Origin: Planctomycetota bacterium
GTDB taxonomy: Bacteria; Planctomycetota; UBA1135; UBA2386
Direction: 5' to 3'
DNA length: 38,094 nt
Assembly (NCBI GenBank): GCA_027621295.1
Contig: JAQCBR010000027.1
Location: 1 to 38,094, forward strand
The notes under the pieces were generated by a model. The model was not told where the DNA came from. It did not search any database and was given only the letters and a program-made list of their open reading frames with translations. Below are positions 1 to 7,888 of the stretch, in pieces. Each line of letters begins with the position of its first letter. Positions within the stretch are counted from its first letter, which is position 1. The position numbers were made by a program, and so were the translations under genes.

Positions 1-21
1 CCTCTGGGAAGGGGCGGGCTA

Positions 22-44
22 CCGCGCCGACTGAATCGGCGCGG
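22..44 (-). terminator. Intrinsic-type terminator hairpin after the S46 peptidase gene
   Basis: A perfect 9-bp inverted repeat (22-30 pairs with 36-44, five-base loop CTGAA) lies 13 bases downstream of the peptidase stop codon in the direction of minus-strand transcription. No clear U-tract follows, which is common in very G+C-rich genomes. The position and perfect stem support a terminator. Confidence 0.55.
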
Positions 45-57
45 ACCACCAGCTCGG

Positions 58-1761
58 TCAGTAGCCCGCGCCCTTGCCTTCGAACTCGTCGGCGATCGCC
101 GGGGCGTCGTAGATCTTGCGGAGCGACTCCACAATGATCGCCGGGTGCACGCAGACCGTGCGCGGGACGTCGTCGGTGAAGACGAAGCGGTTGGCGAGGC
201 TCTCGATGTTGCCGTCGAAGACGAGGCCGACGAGCTCCAGGTCGGTGTTGATCATCGGGCTGCCGGAGTTGCCGCCGATGATGTCGCACGTGCTGACGTG
301 GCAGAACGGCGTCGTCAGGTCCAGGCTGCCGCGGCGGTCGATCCAGCGCGGATCGAGGTCGAACGGGTCCTGGTTCGCGAACTCGATGTTGCGCGCGTAG
401 AGGCCGAACAGGCTCGTGAAGTAGGGGGCGATCGTCCCGTTCATCGGGAAGCCCTTCACGACGCCGTCGCTGAGGCGGAGCGTGAACGTCGCATCCGGCG
501 GGATGCTCGTGCCGTAGACGGCGAAGAAAGCCTCGCCGATCCGCTTGGCGATCAGCTCCTCCTCCTGCAGGAGAGCCTGGAGCTCGGCGCTGCGCTCTCG
601 CCGCTGCTCCCTGCTGCTACGGAGCTGCATGACCAGTTCGCTCTTCCGCGCGTTGATGGTGTCGAGGCGGTCGAACGCAGCGAGGAAGGGCGCGAGCCGC
701 TCCTCACCGGCCAGCGTCTCGCGGAGGCGAGCCTCGGCGTTCCGCTTGACGTCCATGACCTTCTCGTTGCGGAGGCCGTCGAGGTAGCCGGTGATCGCCT
801 TCTCGGAGTTCTCGAGGTTCAGGATCTCACCGCGCAGGTCGCCCTCCGCACCGGCCTTTTCCGCGGCGCGGAGCTGCTGGAGCTGCGCCTTGATGTTGCC
901 GAGGGACGACGGGTACTGGATGTCGCGGATGAACTCCATCTGCGCGATGGTGTTCAGGCGTCCGGTCGAGCCCGGGTTGCCGGTCACGAAGACGGTCTCC
1001 CCGTCCTGCGGTCCGCGCGTCTTGACCTTGAAGTAGTGTGCCGACGTGTCGGCCGGCTTGCCGTCCTCCCACGCGCGCACGAACGTGTAGTCGAGGCTGA
1101 AGCGCGGGTAGGTGAAGTTGTCCGGGTCGCCGCCGAACTTGGCGATGCGGAGGTCCGGCGTCGCGACGAGGCGGACGTCGTCGTAGACCTTGTAGCTGTA
1201 GACCTGGTACATCCCGCCCTGGTAGAGCGAGACGAGCTCGTGCTTGAGGTCGGGTTCGGCGGCCTTCGCGGCGTCGAGGACCTTGGTCTCGTTGGCCGCG
1301 AGAGCGGATGCGAGAGCTTCTCCTTCGGCGTCCGCGGCGATGCCTTCGTTCATCGCGTCGGTGACGTCGCGCATCGTCACCAGCTGCTGCACGGTGAGCT
1401 CGGGGATGCGGACCTCTTCGTCGAGCGACTTCGCGAACCAGCCGGAGGTCAGCCAGTCCTGCCCTCCGGGCGTCACCGCCGCGACGTTGTCACGTGCGCA
1501 GTGGTGGTTCGTCAGGATCATCCCGCGCGGGCTGACGAACGAGGCGGAGCACCACTCGCCGTAGCGGACCGAGGCGAGACGCGCGAAGTCGAGCCAGTCC
1601 TGCGATGGCCGGAAGCCATACTCCGCCTCGAGGAAGTCGAGGGGTGGGTGCTCGAACGTCCACATCCGGCCCAGCTCCTTGTGGGCCTGGGCAGGGGCCA
1701 GAGGGGCGAGGGCCAGCAGCGTGGCCAGGGCCGCGAAGCGGCGGCGGAACGATTGCTTCAT
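58..1761 (-). CDS. Secreted S46-family dipeptidyl-peptidase (DPP7-like)
   Basis: Serine exopeptidase expected to release dipeptides from the N-terminus of peptides in the periplasm. The start (ATG at 1761) gives a 567-residue precursor with a signal peptide of about 26 residues (Arg-rich n-region, Ala/Leu core, ending near APAQA). The S46 triad is visible: His86 in TNHHC, Asp in GGDPDNFTYPR (211-220) and Ser499 in IGGNSGSP. Exactly 18 residues after the catalytic Ser is Gly517 (in FDGN). In the S46 family, Gly at this place goes with hydrophobic P1 preference (DPP7 type) and Arg with acidic preference (DPP11 type), so DPP7-like specificity is inferred. Typical S46 enzymes are about 700 residues, so this one is compact, with the shortening in the helical region between Asp and Ser. 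An extension of the frame upstream to 2712 overlaps other genes and is not believed. It appears monocistronic, with a hairpin downstream. Confidence 0.9.
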   Translation of the reverse strand: MKQSFRRRFAALATLLALAPLAPAQAHKELGRMWTFEHPPLDFLEAEYGFRPSQDWLDFARLASVRYGEWCSASFVSPRGMILTNHHCARDNVAAVTPGGQDWLTSGWFAKSLDEEVRIPELTVQQLVTMRDVTDAMNEGIAADAEGEALASALAANETKVLDAAKAAEPDLKHELVSLYQGGMYQVYSYKVYDDVRLVATPDLRIAKFGGDPDNFTYPRFSLDYTFVRAWEDGKPADTSAHYFKVKTRGPQDGETVFVTGNPGSTGRLNTIAQMEFIRDIQYPSSLGNIKAQLQQLRAAEKAGAEGDLRGEILNLENSEKAITGYLDGLRNEKVMDVKRNAEARLRETLAGEERLAPFLAAFDRLDTINARKSELVMQLRSSREQRRERSAELQALLQEEELIAKRIGEAFFAVYGTSIPPDATFTLRLSDGVVKGFPMNGTIAPYFTSLFGLYARNIEFANQDPFDLDPRWIDRRGSLDLTTPFCHVSTCDIIGGNSGSPMINTDLELVGLVFDGNIESLANRFVFTDDVPRTVCVHPAIIVESLRKIYDAPAIADEFEGKGAGY

Positions 1762-1826
1762 GGTGGGTCGAGGGGGGGGCGGTCCGACCGCAGGACGCGG
1801 CGGACGGCCCCGCACTTTAGCCACCG

Positions 1827-1840
1827 GGCCTACCCAGGCC
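1827..1840 (-). terminator. Possible weak terminator after the membrane-protein gene
   Basis: A 5-bp perfect inverted repeat GGCCT/AGGCC with an ACCC loop lies about 40 bases downstream of the stop of the 1878-2330 gene, in the 116-base gap before the S46 peptidase start. It is short and has no U-tract, so it may be chance in such G+C-rich DNA. Confidence 0.2.
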
Positions 1841-1877
1841 ACCGATGCCCACCGTCGATTCCGGTCGGTGCGCCCGC

Positions 1878-2330
1878 TCAGGCGCGCCGGCCGATCGCAC
1901 GCACGATCGCGAAGACGCCGACCAGCAGCAGCAGCCCGCCCGGAGGCACCAGCAGCACGCCGAGGCCGGGGTCTCCGCCGTGGATCCAGACGCCGCCGAG
2001 CAGGAATCCGGCCGGCATCAGGATCAGCGCCCCGCTCAGGCAGCGGGACGCGAGCGCACACAGAGGCGCCGCCAACTGCGGCAGATGTGCGACGGTCGCG
2101 GCGAACCCGAGGTGCAGGACGGAGAGGAGCGTCCCGTGCGCGTGCGCGAGGCGCCACATCAGCCGCCGGGTCTCCTGGTCCACGTCGAGGTAGAGCCCGA
2201 CCTTGAAGCCGTGCAGGGCCTCCAGCACGAGTCCCAGACTGAGGAAGACCAGCACACCGATCCAGCCGAGCCGGAAGTGGGTGGCGGCCAGGTCGCGCAC
2301 TGCGGGCGCGTTGGGTGCCGGTTCGCTCAT
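1878..2330 (-). CDS. Small four-helix integral membrane protein coupled to multiheme cytochrome
   Basis: No family is recognised with confidence. The 150-residue product has a polar N-terminus and about four hydrophobic helices (roughly 21-40, 62-86, 93-116, 122-146). Several His residues lie in or next to the helices: His40, His63 and His65 (in LAHAHG), His73, His82 and His117. These could be heme b or metal ligands, which is speculation. Its ATG overlaps the TGA of the octaheme cytochrome gene by four bases (ATGA at 2327-2330), so the two are almost certainly co-translated. A role as membrane anchor or quinone-side partner of the cytochrome is plausible from context only. Confidence 0.75.
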   Translation of the reverse strand: MSEPAPNAPAVRDLAATHFRLGWIGVLVFLSLGLVLEALHGFKVGLYLDVDQETRRLMWRLAHAHGTLLSVLHLGFAATVAHLPQLAAPLCALASRCLSGALILMPAGFLLGGVWIHGGDPGLGVLLVPPGGLLLLVGVFAIVRAIGRRA

Positions 2331-4348
2331 TCGATGATCCTGACCGGAGTGTCGTCGCGCTGCCTGTACAGATCCATGATCCGCTGCTGCATCGGCTCGC
2401 CCCGGTCGTCGATGAGGACGCTGGTGCCGCGGCGATCCAGGAACGTGCCGCGGGTGCCGCCCCAGATCTGCATCGCTCGACCCGAGGAGCCGCGCTGCTC
2501 GGCCTCGCCCGGCACGAAGTCGTAGGTGAAGTCGCCGTCGCGGAAGCCGGGCATCTGGCGGAGCGCGTCGTACGCAGCCTTGCGGACGCTCGCGTAGGGG
2601 TCGGACAGCAGCATGGCGAGATAGCTGCCCTGCCAGCCCGAACCCGACGCACGTCGAGCGGGCTCCCAGCCGAGTGACCAGGCCGCGATCGCCCGCTGCG
2701 CGGCGTCGCCACGCAGCGCCCAGACGATCGACGCGGCGACGTCGCGGTGCTCGGCCGCCATGTCGGTGACGGGATCCTGCCCGTACCACGCGGTCAAGTG
2801 TTCGGCGGTCCAGCCGAGCGGGCGATCGACGTGGCACTGGTTGCAGGCATTGGGGCGGCCCGTGGCAGCGCTCGTCGCCGCGCTCGGCGAATCGATGCGG
2901 TGGCTCCGCATCGCCGTGAACAGCCCCCAGGTCGTGTGCGGCATGTGGCAGTTCATGCACGAAGACCCAGGCGAATCGGCCGCGTGATGGGTGTGGGCCT
3001 GCCCCGCTGCCGCGACGTCCTCGTGGCAGCCGATGCAGGTCTGGTCTCCCAACGCGTCGGGCTTCAGCTGGTCGGACGGCTCCGCGTACTCGTGCAGCGA
3101 GTGGCACGTGAGGCAGGTCATCTCGCCCTCCTCGAAGCACTTGGAGACGACGAGGCCGTTGTACTCGCGGCCGGCCACGCGGATCGTCCCGTCGGACCAG
3201 TAGCGCCCGTCGAATGCGTCGGGCTCGGCGGCCAGCACGCCCTTGACTGCGGGGTGTTCACGGTCGCTGTCGAAGCCGATCACGAATTTGTGGTCGGCCA
3301 GCGCGTCACCGGCGCGGAACGTCACGCCCTCGTCGCGGGCCTTCGCGAGGTCGACGTCCTGGTGGAAGGAGTGGCACTGGCCGCAGACGGCCACGCTGGC
3401 GTCCTTGTCGAGTCGTCTCGGGTCGACGATCGTCGGGTCACCGTTCTCCCGGTCGAAGTGCTGGAGATAGCGACGGACAGGGTCGCGATTGGCGGCGACG
3501 TGCTCAGCGGCCGGGCCGTGGCAGGATTCGCAGGCGATGCCCAGGTCGACCGTGTCGGTGTCGAACGATGCGTCCTCCAGTCCCGGCCTCGTGCCGACCG
3601 AGTGGCACGGGCTGCACGACAGGTTCCAGGCCGTGCCCGCCGCGACGCGTCGGCTCGGTGGCGTGAGGAACGAGTCCTGCGTCGGGATCCAGCGCGCTTC
3701 CTCGACGTGCCAGACGAACGGCAGCTGGAGCAGCCAACCGGACGCGTCCTCGGCTCGCTCTCCAGCGACCTGCGCCTCGCCTCTGGCCAGCCAGTAGGTC
3801 TGGAGGTGGTGGGAGCCCGTGGTCATCACGACGCGCGCGCGGACGCGCGGCGGATCGGCGGGGAGCTCGCGCAGCGGGACCTGGAGATTCTCGAGATCGA
3901 AGAGTGGATCGACCACGTCCGCCCAGAAGGTGTCGCCCTCACGCCAGAGCCGGGTCACGCGCCCTCGGGAGCGCAGCGTGACGTCATCGAAGTCGCCGAG
4001 CACGCTGTCGATCGATGCGACCTGGGTCATCGATCGGTGGTAGGACTGGTGCCAGGACTCGAAGTGGAACGGGTGGCAGGCTCGGCACGAGCCGGAGCCC
4101 GCGAACCCCTCTTCGTGGTGCGGGGTCGGGATCGACTCGGCGAGCACCGTGTCGACGACAGGCCTTCGGAACGTCGCGCCAACGCTGGTCAGCACCACGC
4201 AGATTCCGGCCAGTGCGAGCGATTGACCGCGCGGCAGCGCGTGCAGCGCGCCGAATGCAGCGGCGAGCGCGAGCAATGTGAGCAGCGCTTCGATCGTCGG
4301 TTCCTCCTGCTGGGACGTGTGTCGGGAAACTCTACACGCAGAGGGCAA
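2327..4348 (-). CDS. Octaheme c-type cytochrome with C-terminal HEAT-like segment
   Basis: Periplasmic or membrane-anchored electron-transfer protein. Eight CXXCH heme-binding motifs are visible, at residues 88-92, 245-249, 273-277, 322-326, 412-416, 438-442, 464-468 and 502-506, counted from the TTG at 4348. Two hydrophobic stretches (about 20-36 and 43-60) precede the first heme and probably form a membrane anchor. After the last heme, residues about 530-605 look like HEAT-type helical repeats (SDPYASVRKAAYDALRQM). This arrangement resembles the cytochrome c554/doubled-CXXCH proteins common in planctomycetes. The start is uncertain. The only usual start codon upstream of the anchor is TTG at 4348, with no ribosome site. 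A perfect AGGAGG (4303-4308) sits 8 bases before an in-frame ATC at 4292-4294, which would give a protein of about 655 residues. It is coupled to the downstream membrane-protein gene by a 4-base overlap. Confidence 0.88.
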   Translation of the reverse strand: MPSACRVSRHTSQQEEPTIEALLTLLALAAAFGALHALPRGQSLALAGICVVLTSVGATFRRPVVDTVLAESIPTPHHEEGFAGSGSCRACHPFHFESWHQSYHRSMTQVASIDSVLGDFDDVTLRSRGRVTRLWREGDTFWADVVDPLFDLENLQVPLRELPADPPRVRARVVMTTGSHHLQTYWLARGEAQVAGERAEDASGWLLQLPFVWHVEEARWIPTQDSFLTPPSRRVAAGTAWNLSCSPCHSVGTRPGLEDASFDTDTVDLGIACESCHGPAAEHVAANRDPVRRYLQHFDRENGDPTIVDPRRLDKDASVAVCGQCHSFHQDVDLAKARDEGVTFRAGDALADHKFVIGFDSDREHPAVKGVLAAEPDAFDGRYWSDGTIRVAGREYNGLVVSKCFEEGEMTCLTCHSLHEYAEPSDQLKPDALGDQTCIGCHEDVAAAGQAHTHHAADSPGSSCMNCHMPHTTWGLFTAMRSHRIDSPSAATSAATGRPNACNQCHVDRPLGWTAEHLTAWYGQDPVTDMAAEHRDVAASIVWALRGDAAQRAIAAWSLGWEPARRASGSGWQGSYLAMLLSDPYASVRKAAYDALRQMPGFRDGDFTYDFVPGEAEQRGSSGRAMQIWGGTRGTFLDRRGTSVLIDDRGEPMQQRIMDLYRQRDDTPVRIIE
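4303..4308 (-). promoter_or_regulatory. Strong Shine-Dalgarno site lacking a normal start codon downstream
   Basis: AGGAGG on the minus strand. In the cytochrome reading frame the codons following it are CCG, ACG, ATC, GAA, so ATC (4292-4294) is at the ideal 8-base spacing and ACG at 5 bases. No ATG, GTG or TTG is suitably placed. Either a rare non-standard start is used or the site is a coincidence. Confidence 0.4.
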
Positions 4349-4650
4349 ATGGCCCAGGTGCGAACATCGACGCCCGTGGATGGGTTGCCGACATCACATC
4401 GACGCGCGGCGCGTCGCCACACGAGCCCAACCCGAGTGCCGCTGACGTCGGTTCGCGAGCCGCGCGCGCGCGCTCCGCTCTCGGGCGGTGCGCGATCAGC
4501 GCTGGTCGTTCCCTCTCTCGCGCCTGCCCACACCGGTGCCCACACCGGGCGGATGTCCAGGATGCGTGCGCTTCCCAATGGTCTTCCGCCGCGTCATGCT
4601 CTGCCGCCGGTCGGTTGTTCCGCTGCGGGCGGTCCGGCGAGGGAAGAAGG
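4349..4650. other. 302-base divergent intergenic region
   Basis: This is the gap between the divergently transcribed cytochrome and cyclo-ligase genes, the only stretch over 300 bases without a protein gene. It holds an alternating CG run (4461-4472) and a perfect tandem 12-base repeat TGCCCACACCGG (4525-4536 and 4537-4548). It must carry promoters for both sides, but no convincing -35/-10 pair was seen. In many bacteria the 6S RNA gene lies directly upstream of the cyclo-ligase gene. A 6S RNA could be here but was not recognised. Confidence 0.4.
4525..4548. repeat. Tandem 12-bp direct repeat upstream of cyclo-ligase gene
   Basis: TGCCCACACCGG occurs twice head-to-tail with no mismatch, about 100 bases upstream of the cyclo-ligase start. 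It could be a pair of operator half-sites or part of a structured RNA. No regulator can be assigned. Confidence 0.6.
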
Positions 4651-5220
4651 ATGACGAAGCGATTGCGGCGACGTCTGCGTGCCACCGTGCGCAGTCTGGA
4701 GGACGACGTGCGTCACGTGAAGTCGATGCAGGCCTGCCGGTCGGTGCTGGCTTCGGAGTGGTGGCGGCGTGCGGGCACCGTCTTCGTCTATCTCGCATCG
4801 GAATACGAGGTCGATACCTCGCCGCTGCTGGAGGCCGCTTGGCGGGATGGCAAGAACGTGCTCGTCCCCCGTCGCGAAGACCGCGGCCGCAGCATCGTCT
4901 CCGTGGCGATCCAGGACTGGCTCGACTGTCTGCCCGCTGGAGATGGCGTGCTGGAGCCGCTGAAGGGTATGGCCACAGACCTGGCAGATGCCGAGCTCGT
5001 GGTCCTGCCGGGCCTCGGTTTCGACCTCCGCGGCGCGCGCCTCGGTCGCGGCAGGGGAGCCTACGAGGGCCTGATCGCGCCCGCAGCGGTCCGCGCGCAC
5101 CGCTGCGGTCTCGCGTTCGAGGAGCAGATCGTCGAGCACATCCAGATGCCCGCATCGAACCGACTGCTGCACAGTCTCGTGACCGACGCCGAAGTCCGTG
5201 ACTTCGCCGGCTGCACCTGA
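4651..5220 (+). CDS. 5-formyltetrahydrofolate cyclo-ligase
   Basis: Catalyses ATP-dependent conversion of 5-formyl-THF to 5,10-methenyl-THF in the cytoplasm (one-carbon metabolism). The 189-residue length is normal for the family. The signature motif is present at residues about 120-141 (PGLGFDLRGARLGRGRGAYE, matching the family's P-G-x-x-F-D-x2-G-x-R-L-G-x-G-x-G-Y-Y-D), with Ala-Tyr in place of the more usual Tyr-Tyr. The N-terminus is Arg/Lys-rich, as in homologs (MTKRLRRRLR). The ATG at 4651, preceded by purine-rich GAGGGAAGAAGG, is preferred over an in-frame TTG at 4615. Also known as ygfA/MTHFS/fau. It is separated by 87 bases from the next gene on the same strand. Confidence 0.88.
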   Translation: MTKRLRRRLRATVRSLEDDVRHVKSMQACRSVLASEWWRRAGTVFVYLASEYEVDTSPLLEAAWRDGKNVLVPRREDRGRSIVSVAIQDWLDCLPAGDGVLEPLKGMATDLADAELVVLPGLGFDLRGARLGRGRGAYEGLIAPAAVRAHRCGLAFEEQIVEHIQMPASNRLLHSLVTDAEVRDFAGCT

Positions 5221-5307
5221 CCGCGGCCGCCGGCGCCTGCAGATGGCCTCGGGGGCGACCCCGTGGCGGCGCGGTGGAGCGCTGGCGGCTACATTCGCGG
5301 CGTCTTG

Positions 5308-6759
5308 ATGCCGCTCTCCGTGCTCCTGTCGTGCCTGCTCGTCGGTGGTGCCACCTGCCAGCAGCCACTCCGCCAGATCGCAGCTGCGTTCGCCGCGCCC
5401 GTCGGTGCCGCCGAGCGCGCGCAGCCGCGCAGCCAGGCACTCACAGCGGTGCAGTCGGTCGACTCCGCCGACCTCGTGTCGGCTCTGGTCTCTGCCTGGG
5501 GAGTCGTCCACACCGAGGCACGCGTCGTCGAACGCGCGCGCGGACGGGTCGCCGAGCAGCTGATGCCGTCGGTCTCCGAGATGCGCGATCGCGTCGAGCT
5601 CGATGCGTGCCTCGCGCAGATGGCCGCGATCGAGGCGCTGCTCGCGAAGTCCGAGGGCGACGCTCGCCAGGCGCTGGCAAAGGTCGTGCTCGACGGCCGG
5701 TATCCGTCCCAGCTGCGTGCCGTGCTGGCGCCTGCCGTCGGCCGGTTCGGGGCCGTCGCGCAGGATGCGGCGACCGAGGAGCTCGCCGACGCCAAGCGAC
5801 CGGACGACGTCTGGGTCGCGCTCCGCGTGCTGCAGGGGATCGGGGGTCGCGCGCGCCCCGCCGGGCCGGCCATCCGTTCGCGCATCGAGGACCGCGAGCC
5901 CATGGTCCGCGTCCAGGCGCTGCGCACGCTGGCCGCGATCGGTGACCGTGCGTCGGTTCCGCTCCTGATCGAGCGGCTCGAGGCGGAGGACGACCGTCGC
6001 CGGAACGCCGTCGTCGCCGCGCTCGAGCAGCTGACCGGTCAGGAGTTCGGACTGCTGGTGGGCAGCTGGAAGGCGTGGTGGTCCAGCGAAGGGCAGGCGT
6101 TCCTCCAGAATGGACGTCCGAAGGCCAAGGACCCGAAGCCCGCGAAGCCTGCGGCCGCGCCGGCGACGACGAGCGCCTACTTCGGCATCCCGCAGGATGG
6201 GCGCGCGGTCCTCTACCTGGTCGATTTCTCCCAGTCGATGCGGGCCCGCATGTCGGGCAAGACCGGGCCGACGCGGTGGCAGGAGTGCCTGCGCGAACTC
6301 GGCCAGGCGCTCGACGGGCTCGGGGCGGACCGGACGTTCAACGTCGTCGTCTTCGCGCAGCGTGTGCTGGCGTTCCGCACGCGTCAGGTTCCTGCGGACG
6401 AGCGCAACGTGGCCGCGGCGAAGACCTGGCTCGACGAGCTGAAGCTGGAGCTCGGCACCGCGATCTTCGAGGGCTTCGAGGTGGCCTACCACCTGGGCGG
6501 CGCGCGCATCGAGGATCGCTACTTCGAGCCGGAGATCGACACGATCTTCTTCCTCAGCGACGGGCTGCCGACGGTTCGGCGGCCCCAGTCGCCGAAGCGC
6601 CTCGCGCAGGACGATCCCCAGAGGACGCTGGCGCTGATCCGTCGCCGGGACCCGTTCCGGCTCGTGGTCGTGAATGCTGTCATGCTCGGCAAGGGCGGCG
6701 GCGGGGGCTTCCTGCGCCAGCTCGCCGCGCAGGGCGAGGGGCTGTTCGTCGCCCGGTGA
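5308..6759 (+). CDS. Secreted HEAT-repeat and von Willebrand factor A domain protein
   Basis: Function unknown. The start ATG at 5308 is chosen over an upstream GTG at 5263 because it directly begins a signal peptide (MPLSVLLSCLLVGGATC). The 483-residue product has helical HEAT-like repeats at about 130-245, a Lys/Pro/Ala-rich linker at about 268-289 and a vWA domain at about 298-480. The metal-ion-dependent adhesion site is intact: D306-x-S308-x-S310 in VDFSQS, with a later FLSDG motif. Such HEAT-vWA proteins are frequent in planctomycetes and are thought to bind protein or metal ligands at the cell surface or periplasm. The Cys17 context (GATC) is not a standard lipobox. It stands alone, with 80 bases to the next gene on the same strand. 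Confidence 0.8.
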   Translation: MPLSVLLSCLLVGGATCQQPLRQIAAAFAAPVGAAERAQPRSQALTAVQSVDSADLVSALVSAWGVVHTEARVVERARGRVAEQLMPSVSEMRDRVELDACLAQMAAIEALLAKSEGDARQALAKVVLDGRYPSQLRAVLAPAVGRFGAVAQDAATEELADAKRPDDVWVALRVLQGIGGRARPAGPAIRSRIEDREPMVRVQALRTLAAIGDRASVPLLIERLEAEDDRRRNAVVAALEQLTGQEFGLLVGSWKAWWSSEGQAFLQNGRPKAKDPKPAKPAAAPATTSAYFGIPQDGRAVLYLVDFSQSMRARMSGKTGPTRWQECLRELGQALDGLGADRTFNVVVFAQRVLAFRTRQVPADERNVAAAKTWLDELKLELGTAIFEGFEVAYHLGGARIEDRYFEPEIDTIFFLSDGLPTVRRPQSPKRLAQDDPQRTLALIRRRDPFRLVVVNAVMLGKGGGGGFLRQLAAQGEGLFVAR

Positions 6760-6840
6760 ACGTCACCGGAGCAACCCTCGGATCGGGTGCAACGATGGTC
6801 CCTCCACTGCGTTGACGCGGAGCGAAGTGCTCGCTGACCC

Positions 6841-7878
6841 ATGCCGCTCCGTCTGATCGAGGTCCTGCTGCCGAGCGACGCCGTCGCGTCGTTCGACGCG
6901 TCATCGCTGCCGGATGGGGTCGTCGCGGTGTGGCCCGGCGGAGAAGCGATCAGCGGTGTCGCCGCGATCCGGGTCCTGGTTCCGAAGGCGCTGGTCGAGC
7001 CCGTGCTCGACCAGCTGCAGGGTCGCTACGGACACATGCCTGCGTTCCGTGTCGTCCTCCTGGACGTGGGGCTCACGCTGCCGCCCGTGGCCGAGCCGGA
7101 GGCGGCTCCGGAGCCGGAGGAGCCGAAGCCGGAGCGGCGGTTCGGTCGCGTGAGCCGGCAGGAGCTGCTCTCGGACCTGCGGGCGGCGATCGAGCCGCGC
7201 TTCGAGTTCGTGCCGCTGGTGTTCCTGTCAGCGGTCGTCGCGGCGACCGGCTTGCTCCGCGACAACGCGGCGGTCGTGATCGCGGCGATGGTGATCGCTC
7301 CGCTGCTCGGACCGAACATGGCTCTCGCGCTCGGTGCGACCACTGGCGACGAGGATCTGATCCGCACCGCGCTGCGACGGAACCTCGAGGGTGTCGCGCT
7401 CGCCGGCGTGCTCGCGGTGCTGATCGGCGTTGCGGTCCGGGGCTTCGCCGATCCCGATGCGCTGCTCGCCTCCGTCGAGATCCGCAGCCGCACCGAGGGC
7501 ATCCACCCGGGTGACTTCCTGCTCGCGCTCGCATCGGGCGTCGCTGGCACGCTGTCCTTCACGAGCGGCGCGCCGACGACGACGATCGGCGTGATGGTCG
7601 CCGTGGCGCTGATGCCGCCATTGGTCTGCGCAGGTCTCCTCCTCGGCTGTGGACGCATCGAGCCCGCGATCGCCGCGTCGCTGCTGCTGGTGACGAACGT
7701 CGCATGCGTCAACCTCGCGGCCGTCGCGACCTTCTCCTTCCTGGGCGTCCGTCCGGCGCGCTGGTGGGAGGCCGAGCGGGCGCGGAAGGCCACGAGGATC
7801 GCGGTGTGGATCAGTGCCGCGACCCTGGCCGGACTCGCGGTCGTGACCGCCGTGCGTCTGGTCCGCACCGGGACCTGA
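6841..7878 (+). CDS. DUF389 (TIGR00341-type) integral membrane protein
   Basis: Membrane protein of unknown function, 345 residues. A soluble N-terminal domain (1-80) is joined by a Pro/Glu-rich linker (81-99) to a multi-helix membrane domain starting at about residue 122. The family signature is clear at about 141-166: DNAAVVIAAMVIAPLLGPNM followed by LALGA. A second conserved helix pair carries SGAPTTTIGVMVAVALMPP. DUF389 proteins typically have six or so helices, which fits. The ATG at 6841 starts the conserved N-terminal strand. It converges with the mutase gene on the opposite strand, with only 10 bases between the two stops and no room for a terminator. Confidence 0.88.
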   Translation: MPLRLIEVLLPSDAVASFDASSLPDGVVAVWPGGEAISGVAAIRVLVPKALVEPVLDQLQGRYGHMPAFRVVLLDVGLTLPPVAEPEAAPEPEEPKPERRFGRVSRQELLSDLRAAIEPRFEFVPLVFLSAVVAATGLLRDNAAVVIAAMVIAPLLGPNMALALGATTGDEDLIRTALRRNLEGVALAGVLAVLIGVAVRGFADPDALLASVEIRSRTEGIHPGDFLLALASGVAGTLSFTSGAPTTTIGVMVAVALMPPLVCAGLLLGCGRIEPAIAASLLLVTNVACVNLAAVATFSFLGVRPARWWEAERARKATRIAVWISAATLAGLAVVTAVRLVRTGT

Positions 7879-7888
7879 CGGGGCGCCG

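Noticed and set aside
1762-2712. Extension of the S46 peptidase frame upstream of its signal peptide
   Set aside because: The extra sequence is Arg/Pro/Ser-rich, overlaps the membrane-protein and cytochrome genes, and would bury the signal peptide.
4461-4472. Alternating CG run as a possible Z-DNA element
   Set aside because: Only six CG steps in a very G+C-rich region; no support for a function.
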